Positions 57,708 to 64,000 of a DNA stretch of 64,000 nucleotides are shown here, piece by piece. Source of the stretch: Pyricularia pennisetigena (taxonomy: Eukaryota > Ascomycota > Sordariomycetes > Magnaporthales > Pyriculariaceae); NCBI RefSeq assembly GCF_004337985.1, contig NC_043740.1:1157080-1221079 (forward strand), written 5' to 3'. The first letter of the stretch is position 1; each line of letters begins with the position of its first letter. The notes under the pieces were generated by a model that had not been told where the DNA came from, did not search any database, and saw nothing but the letters and a program-made list of their open reading frames with translations. The translations under genes were made by a program, and so were the position numbers.

Positions 57708-58316
57708 GCAACTCTATTTTCAGGTCGATCGGTGGGGAAAAGGGGATCTCGGGCGGGATGCATGTTTAGGGGTAGGATTCCCGGTCTTTTTTGCTTTTTA
57801 TAGAATACTCGACTTGTTCACGAGATAAGGGACACAGCAAAGGTGGAGTCGGTCAAGGCCTGGCAAGGAAATGTATCTATCCTACAGGGGATTTCTCGTC
57901 AGTTCTGCGACAGCATTTACCTGCGCAGCGGTCTCGGCATGGATCTGGCTCGGAAACCTCGAACCGTCAATATTGGTAGCAATTTTGGCGAACCTGTTCA
58001 CCTTTCGTTTCTCGCATGACACCCCTGTCAAGACAACAGAGTTTTGCCAAGCAGGCTGTGTGAGATTGTAATTGACGTAATTTTGGGGCTTCCGTCGTTT
58101 TGTATCACTTCCTTGCTATTTATTGCTAGAAATCTAATTCCTGGCGAGTTGTAAGGAAGAAGGTGAACACCGGATCGCTCGCCGGTCTCCATAACCAAGG
58201 AGCGGAAGCCATGCATTGCTGCGACTTGATTCTCACGTCTCGGGGGCTTGTAGCCTGCTAGTGGGATCGGTATATTGGAGTGTAAGTAAAGGATGGATGG
58301 AGGTGGGGTTGGGGTT
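57708..58316. other. 3' flank of transporter, no gene
   Basis: Non-coding sequence between the transporter stop and the Fot1 element. No recognisable gene. Confidence 0.5.
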
Positions 58317-58318
58317 TA

Positions 58319-60176
58319 ACGTTGGGCTCCACATCTCCGACCCCCCTAAAGTCCGGCCCCCTTGAAAAATGTAACGACGAAATACCCCTTTTATAAACCG
58401 ATTTAAATGTAAACCTATCAACGCACAATAATACAATCATTGTCAGGCTCTCCCGGTTCGCTAACCTCTTCTCCATCGTTCAAATCCTCTAAACAGTCCC
58501 TATTATTTTCCTGTGCTTCATAAACGTTTTTTTTGCTGACCAAAAGCTCGTTGGGATCCGGAATTACCCTTTTCCTTTTGACCGGCCGTACCGCCTCCAA
58601 TTTTGCTTTTAACAAACTGATTTTTTGCTGAGCTTCAGCCAATAAGATATCCTTGGTTTCGAAGCTTTTTTGGACTTTTGCAAACAAAAGCCGTGAAGTG
58701 GCGTTACTTTTTTCGGACCGGGAAATTTCCTGTAGTTGAAGTCGAATATCTCGGGTCGTTTTAGGGGTTTTCCAAATAAGTAAAGATTGGTCGTTAATTT
58801 TTTGGTTTGGGCTTTCCGGTGTTTTATCCCTTTGGAAGCCGTTATTTCTACCTTTTTCGACGTTGGCGTTGCTATTTTCTAATAAAAACGGGTTTAAAAG
58901 TGGTTTTGCCAAGTTCACCGGCCATAACCCCGTCGTACGCCAACCAGATTGAATGGTTTTTGCTATAAATGCTTTTGATCTGGCTTTTCGATAGCAAAGT
59001 AGAAAGTTTCGTTTCCCAACAACCGTTGAACAGCAAAACTGGTTTACAAATCCCAGGTGACGTCGATAAGCTTCCTTTAACGGCCCAAAAACCGATAAAT
59101 CCAACGGTTGAAGAACGTGCGACGAATGAGGAGGTAAATATAAAAGCTGAATATTATTTTGGAGGCAAACAAGCATAAACTCGTCGCTGACGTGTGATCC
59201 GTGGCCGTCGAGAACTAATAAACGCTTTTCAGGAGTTAAAGGTTGGGTATTTGGAATAAACACCTTTTTTAACCATTCGATACCTGTTTCATTATTTGTC
59301 CACCCGTTTTCTGTTGCATGAAATTGCCAGGTATCGAAAGGACTTAAATCAGCTGGAAACCATTGTTGCTGTACGTTTTTCCCCTTAAATATAACGAGGG
59401 GAGGTATAACAGCCCCCGTAGCTGATACACATTCGATTATGCTCGTCCAACCCCGCGTTCCAGGCTCTTTTCGCTGTAATGGCCGGATTTTATTACGCCC
59501 TAACACCAGGCCATTAGATCCTTTGCCTTCCATTATACCTGTTTCGTCCATATTCCAACGGTTGGCCGGTTTTATAGTATCGATAACGGGATTTTTCAAA
59601 TAGGACCACCAAGATTTAATTACCTCGGTTGTAGCCCCATTAACCCGGGCATTTTCTATTCGCCGGGGCCTTTGGGTTTTCAAAATTGGATATCGGGCTA
59701 TAAAACGGCTAACCCAATGTTTCCCAAGGCTTTTTCTTTCTCCGGCGGCCTGAAGAATTCGTTCCGCAAAATAGCGTAGTTCTTGATGCGTTGGCGGAAG
59801 GCCTAACGCGGCCTGCGCAAGTACCCAATCTGCCAAATAGGTCTCCTGCTCCTGTGAAAGCCTTTGACAAAATCTTTTCGCTTGTTGAATTGACTGGGCC
59901 CCCTTTAAACGATCGTGAAGGGTACTCCGAGGAATACCCCATTTTTGCGAGGTTTTGTGAACTGATTTGCCATTTCTTATGTCAGAAATGGCAGCAAGAA
60001 GCTGATTTTCAGTGTACTGTTTCATTGGAAAGTTTGGAGCAAGAATCTTCAAAATGCAAGTTCTAAAGTGAAAAATTCGTCTAGATATTTATAAAATAAA
60101 ACAAAGGGTTGACGTGGCTGAGTAGATATTTTTAGGGGCCGGACTTTAGGGGGGTCGGAGATGTGGAGCCCAACGT
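58319..60176 (-). mobile_element. Intact Fot1/pogo DNA transposon
   Basis: The 1,858-bp element has perfect 42-bp terminal inverted repeats (58319-58360 and 60135-60176, outer sequence ACGTTGGGCTCCACATCTCC) and TA duplications at 58317-58318 and 60177-60178. It carries a single uninterrupted transposase gene. This size, target site and structure are those of Fot1-type elements. Unlike every other transposon in the window it shows no RIP damage, so it is probably a recent arrival. Confidence 0.95.
58418..60052 (-). CDS. Fot1/pogo-family transposase
   Basis: A 544-aa enzyme that excises and inserts the surrounding element at TA sites. In order: a psq-type helix-turn-helix (about residues 10-52, KQYTENQLLAAISDI to STLHDRLKG), a CENP-B-type helix-turn-helix (about 60-130) and the DDE_1 catalytic domain (about 160-385). 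Asp169 in NMDETG, Asp282 in LVLDGHGSH and Asp318 in QPLDLSVFGPLK form the catalytic triad. The C-terminus is acidic and includes a VRPVKRKRVIP nuclear-localisation-like patch. An alternative start at Met10 (60025) would fit the usual family N-terminus equally well. The frame is full length and has all three catalytic residues, so the protein may be active. It is probably driven from the short promoter inside the right inverted repeat. Confidence 0.93.
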   Translation of the reverse strand: MKILAPNFPMKQYTENQLLAAISDIRNGKSVHKTSQKWGIPRSTLHDRLKGAQSIQQAKRFCQRLSQEQETYLADWVLAQAALGLPPTHQELRYFAERILQAAGERKSLGKHWVSRFIARYPILKTQRPRRIENARVNGATTEVIKSWWSYLKNPVIDTIKPANRWNMDETGIMEGKGSNGLVLGRNKIRPLQRKEPGTRGWTSIIECVSATGAVIPPLVIFKGKNVQQQWFPADLSPFDTWQFHATENGWTNNETGIEWLKKVFIPNTQPLTPEKRLLVLDGHGSHVSDEFMLVCLQNNIQLLYLPPHSSHVLQPLDLSVFGPLKEAYRRHLGFVNQFCCSTVVGKRNFLLCYRKARSKAFIAKTIQSGWRTTGLWPVNLAKPLLNPFLLENSNANVEKGRNNGFQRDKTPESPNQKINDQSLLIWKTPKTTRDIRLQLQEISRSEKSNATSRLLFAKVQKSFETKDILLAEAQQKISLLKAKLEAVRPVKRKRVIPDPNELLVSKKNVYEAQENNRDCLEDLNDGEEVSEPGEPDNDCIIVR

Positions 60177-60178
60177 TA

Positions 60179-61639
60179 TAAGACTGGGTGGACTACTTCA
60201 TCCGAAGACGATTCGATCGTGTTCTCCTTTAATTTTGGTAATTCATCTAATGTCAAGCCGTTCGTCCACTGGTGACATGGGATGGCACTTGCAGGTAGGG
60301 CTGAGGGTTGAAACATTAAAGATCGGTACTAACGAAGGAGGTAAGGTTGGCTGAGCAAAACCCACTTGCTCCTCGAGAGTTGGATTTGTAATATTAGTCG
60401 GAGGGGCCTTTTCTGGGTGGAATGGAATAGAATGCGGACAGTGGTGGTGATGTCAGCGCATTTCCAAGAAGCCCCACATGCGACAGGTTGAAGTTTTTTT
60501 TTTTTTTTTTGCTTGTGGTCTTGTTTGTGGGGCCTTGTCAACGACTGGAGGAAACTCGACTGGTGCAGCTTGATGTCATCGGCGACAAGTGTTTTTGTTT
60601 GTCAATTCTAGCGTCTTGATTTTCTGCGCAATTACAGTAGGTCGATCACTGCGCAAAAAAAAAAACGGGAACCCCCCTTTTCCCCTTTCCCGCTGGACCC
60701 TGCATTTGCCCCTCACAATTAGAGGAAATGGATCGTTTTCTGCCAGCCATTGCCATGACCGAACAAATCAACCAACGTAGTATGCTTGATGTTTGCTGAG
60801 CGTTCCTGATATTCTATGGTGTTGGGATTGATAAAAACCTCTTCATGCAGAAGCACGTGGAGGTTTTAGCTTTGGATTGATACCAAGTAGAGGCGGGATT
60901 CAGCGCAGTGTAGCGTGCGGCCAGTGGCAAGGATCCAGGAGGCAACTGCCATCAGCTTCTGTGCGGCAGTGGGGCCTTGAGCGGGTAAGATGGAAGTCTG
61001 CATAGCTTGCTGTGATACGTTGATTAGTTTCTCCTATCCGCAGCCTCATGACCAGCAGACTCCTGAGGATGATCTCGTGTTGCTTTTTGGTCCCGGGAAT
61101 CTTTTGGGGATTGGGAATGCAGCGCAGCAAAATAAACGATGATATCCAGCGACCCTATTTTGGTCCTGTTGCAGATGTACCTGTACCGCAGCAGCAGCTA
61201 ATTAATGCATCACCTAAGTTCTGCGGCAAACGGTACATCGAGTCAAGAGACAGCGGAGACGACCCCCTCAGATCGGCGCTCCTTGGTCTGCATTAACCTT
61301 CGAGTCCACGTCAGAGATCGTATTTTCAGGTCGTGTTGAGGGAGGGTGAACAAGCTGCTGGGATACATCCTTTAACCTCGGCGACTCTATTCTAGTTGCC
61401 GTAGTTATTGTGACCGATGAATATTGTGGTATATATTCAGGCATCCATACGCACCTCAATGAAGCCGGAGGGAATAGCGCTACCATAGTTGCCGATTGTA
61501 TTCTCTCGCTGGCAAACCAACAATCCGACACGTGAAATAATTAATCAGTTCAACCTGGTACATAATCGCATACATAAAGTTTAACTGCTCGCCATTACAT
61601 ACTCATCAATCTAAAAATACACATTGAACCCACATCACA
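60179..61639. other. Intergenic, 5' flank of NIS1-like gene
   Basis: No gene recognised. Contains an 18-T run near 60495 and A-rich runs. The small frames present lack domains. Confidence 0.5.
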
Positions 61640-62121
61640 ATGCAGCTCCTCGCCACCGCCCTCTCGTTCGCTGCAGGCGCCGCAGCCTACATCAACGGAA
61701 TGAGCGCACCCGCGACGGTGCAGCGCGGCCAGGCCTTCACCGCCGAGCTCAATTCGTCCATTTACATTCAGAATTACAACGACTTTGGAGTGGTGTGGGG
61801 CCTTTCGTCGCCCAACGTGGACGCGGGCGCTTGTCCCGGCTGCGTCGGCCGCTTCATCGGGTACACGAACCTGTTTGGAAACGCGGCCGACGTGAAGGTG
61901 CCGCCGTCGGGTACCGTCGGGGTGCAGATCACTGTGCCGGCCGACCAGTCGCCGGGCCAGTACAAGCTCGTCGCAGGCGCTAGCTACCTCGTTGGTGCAA
62001 GTTTCTCTTCCTGCCGTTTCTACTGGTTTGTCGACTCGAGTGCTAACAGTTTTGTGCTGCGCAGGCTTCGGGAGTGACGGGGTTCAACTATTTTAATGCT
62101 ACGATCCAGGTCACCGAGTAA
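61640..62121 (+). CDS. NIS1-like: NIS1-like secreted protein (necrosis-inducing effector family)
   Basis: Two exons, 61640-61996 and 62065-62121 (137 aa), with a 68-bp intron. Residues 1-16 are a signal peptide. The core [18 protein letters not shown] (residues 41-58), a CPGC pair at 65-68 and [10 protein letters not shown] mark the NIS1 family, conserved ascomycete and basidiomycete secreted proteins. Members studied in plant pathogens interfere with pattern-triggered immunity by binding receptor-associated kinases. The intron starts GCAAGT, not GT, has the branch site TGCTAAC at 62041-62047 and ends GCAG. With this donor the protein continues in the conserved ASGVTGF frame. A weaker GT donor at 61991 would delete two residues. 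Without splicing the frame ends early in unrelated sequence. A deviation from the family is that only two cysteines remain. Confidence 0.85.
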
Positions 62122-62195
62122 TGTAGGGGCGACCGGTTCATGTTTCGGTTTGAAAGGGAGAGTCAGAACAGCTGAAAGGAAATAGGAAAAAGAAA

Positions 62196-62235
<40 letters not shown>

Positions 62236-63528
62236 AACAAAAAAATCATAAACAATTAATCAATCTTTATCGAATCGCGTTGTGAAATACTGAATACCAA
62301 GCCGGGTTGGTCGGCTTCTTGTCAAATTTAACTGTTGTTTGCCAAGACAGCCCGCCACCTGGACTTGCCAACGACGAACGCCTCAATCTCGCCCAAGCCC
62401 GAAATGCGTTGGACTGTGCACGGCCGCACGCTCGTGGAACCCAATTGTGCCAGGCCTTTTGTTGTCGACAGATTAGATGAACAACAGATGCCATCCTGGA
62501 TAACATGCTGTAAGATCGGCACAAATCCCGTCTCGGAACCACAGGAAATGTGTGTCCAGGCCAGATATTTCTGTCCCCTTTTCGATAAACTTAGAAGCGT
62601 CACCAAAAAGGGGGCGCAATGCTTTGAAGAGGAGACCCACAAAATTCGGCAGCGGTAGCCGTAAACTTTTTCCTTTTTTGGTTATTTCCGCCGGCACACG
62701 CTTGACACGCTAGGAGGCGTTCAGACGCCGAACCATGGCCACATGTTGCACGTGTAAGCGTCCTGTAAATTGTATTCATCAAAAACAGCCCAAGAAAAGC
62801 GAAAGGAACAAAGTCGCATGGCGATCAAAGTGAACTTGGCCCTCTTGAATGGTCAACTTGGCAAAAACTCCCCCCCTCCCCCATTAAAACCAAGGCAGAC
62901 TACAACCAGGCAGGATCGAACCGCCCTACCTGGACCACCTTGCCTTGCTTGCCAACCAACGAAACAATCTCCACCTGTGAGGTCAACGCCAAGCCCGCTA
63001 CCGCCCTCAGCTGGGCCCCGACCTCCCCGCATACCATGCAGGCTGACCACTGTTTTTGCTGGGGAGCAAATGACGATGGCGGCTCTTGTTCCCTGATGGG
63101 GTTTTCTCTTTCGGGGTTCCCATTTTCTTTTTTGAGTCGTCATCTTCCTCTTGTCAGGCCGCCCTTTAATCTGTAGCTTTAGTCTCTTTGTATTGTTTAT
63201 TTTTTTTTTTTTTCCTTTATTTTTTTTTGGTTTGTTTGTTTGTATTTTTTGGGGCAGTTATTTTTTCTCGTCCCCGTCTTTCACTTTACCAGCCGTAATG
63301 TGCTCGCGGTTTTACGTAGGGGCCCATTGATTTGCAGCACCGGCCCTAACACGACTCTTTGTCTGGTACGACAACTGTTTCGGACTGGGGGCAGCGGCCT
63401 GGTGGCTTCTGCTGACTTTCTCGTCTGGTGCGGCCGACCAAAAATATTATTATTGTTTTAAGATCCAACCAGAGCTGAGAGCGAGGAGCGAGTCTGTGTG
63501 TGACCTTAAAAAAAAAAAAAAAAATAGG
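62122..63528. other. Intergenic between NIS1-like and protease genes
   Basis: No gene is supported. It contains the poly-A tract at 62197-62233, a T-rich stretch at 63200-63270 and the 5' flank of the protease. The plus and minus frames here (100-110 codons) contradict one another and have no domains. Confidence 0.5.
62197..62233. repeat. Poly-A tract
   Basis: An A run of about 37 bases in the 3' flank of the NIS1-like gene, broken by no other base between the flanking AGAAAC motifs. Confidence 0.9.
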
Positions 63529-64000
63529 ATGGTCCCTATCGCGCTGAGGCTGCTATTTGCAGTATCCACCGCCACCGCGGCCGTCGTCGCCAGAGACCAG
63601 CCTTCGTCGCCGCAACCGCCGCTCCTCGCCCACCGCCAGGTTGACGACGGCGGCGCGGCCGAGTTTGGCGATGGATACGTCCGCTACCCGCTGCACACCT
63701 CGGAGCGGCGCCGGGCGCTGGGCGACGCGGCGATCGATAGGGCCATCGTGTCGCTGGCCAAGCTCGAGGCGCGCCAGTCGGTAGAGTCGGGTGTCACCAA
63801 CATCGAGGACGGGTTGATCTACTCGGTGGAGATTGGAATCGGCACACCGAAGCAGCAGATTGAAGTCGTCATCGACACTGGTTCGTCCGAGCTTTGGGTC
63901 AATCCCGACTGCAACAACATCGAGAACCGGTTGAGCACGTCGATGTGCAAGGCCGTGGTGCACTACGAGCCCCGCAAAAGCGAGACTGCGGTCAACTTGC
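63529..64000 (+). CDS. Secreted aspartic protease (A1 family), N-terminal part
   Basis: The open frame from the ATG at 63529 runs off the window (157 codons visible). Residues 1-21 form a signal peptide and about 22-95 a propeptide rich in Arg and Ala. The mature enzyme begins with YSVEIGIGTPKQQ (about 99-111), the start of pepsin-like catalytic domains. VVIDTGSSELWVNPDC (about 113-128) contains the first catalytic aspartate (Asp116). The longer insertion after it (CNNIENR...MCKAVVHYEP, two more Cys) resembles yapsin/OPSB-type proteases. The second catalytic motif lies outside the window. The enzyme acts outside the cell or at its surface after removal of the propeptide. Confidence 0.9.
   Translation, partial: MVPIALRLLFAVSTATAAVVARDQPSSPQPPLLAHRQVDDGGAAEFGDGYVRYPLHTSERRRALGDAAIDRAIVSLAKLEARQSVESGVTNIEDGLIYSVEIGIGTPKQQIEVVIDTGSSELWVNPDCNNIENRLSTSMCKAVVHYEPRKSETAVNL

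Noticed and set aside
62880..62960. tRNA gene on the minus strand (B-box-like GGTTCGATCC)
   Set aside because: No matching A box at proper spacing and no cloverleaf could be folded by eye.

Overview
This is a window from the nuclear genome of a filamentous ascomycete. The host genes have short GT-AG introns with CTAAC-type branch sites, and there is an AA9 lytic polysaccharide monooxygenase, a NIS1-like secreted protein, a MYND/DUF4470 protein and a Fot1/pogo transposon. The secreted-protein content fits a plant-associated or plant-degrading lifestyle. I cannot name the species.

Layout. (1) 1-10.8 kb is a gene-bearing segment of ordinary base composition: a partial secreted-protein gene, an AA9 LPMO, a six-exon MYND/DUF4470 gene and a 3CxxC zinc-ribbon gene, all on the minus strand, with small GC-rich and MITE-type repeats. 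(2) About 10.8-54.2 kb is a gene-poor, AT-rich block built almost entirely of transposon relics. Coding frames in it are broken mainly at CAA/CAG-to-TAA/TAG positions, the pattern expected from repeat-induced point mutation (RIP). It holds two full-length Ty3/gypsy chromoviruses of one family (16533-24321 and 34669-42120). It also holds a third, inverted and truncated copy into which the first inserted, a non-autonomous DNA transposon family with 9-bp target duplications that has inserted into itself, two solo LTRs of another retroelement, and hAT, Tc1/mariner and second-gypsy relics. One apparently intact small secreted-protein gene (30537-30809) sits inside this block. (3) About 54.2-64 kb is again gene-bearing: an MFS sugar-type transporter, an intact Fot1/pogo transposon with perfect inverted repeats, a two-exon NIS1-like effector-type gene and the start of a secreted aspartic protease.

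How it works together. The host genes do not form an obvious pathway cluster, but they are rich in secreted products (LPMO, NIS1-like protein, cysteine-poor small protein, aspartic protease, N-terminal fragment of another secreted protein) and border or lie within a RIP-affected transposon block. This resembles the compartmentalised arrangement known for fungal effectors. The transposon block can be read as a nest from duplicated target sites: AATTT and CGAGG flank the two complete chromoviruses, three members of the 9-bp family have perfect or 8/9 duplications, and the solo LTRs have 5-bp duplications. The chromoviruses also show a primer-binding site directly after the 5' LTR that is complementary to the presumed 5' end of their own transcript, as in Tf1-type self-priming.
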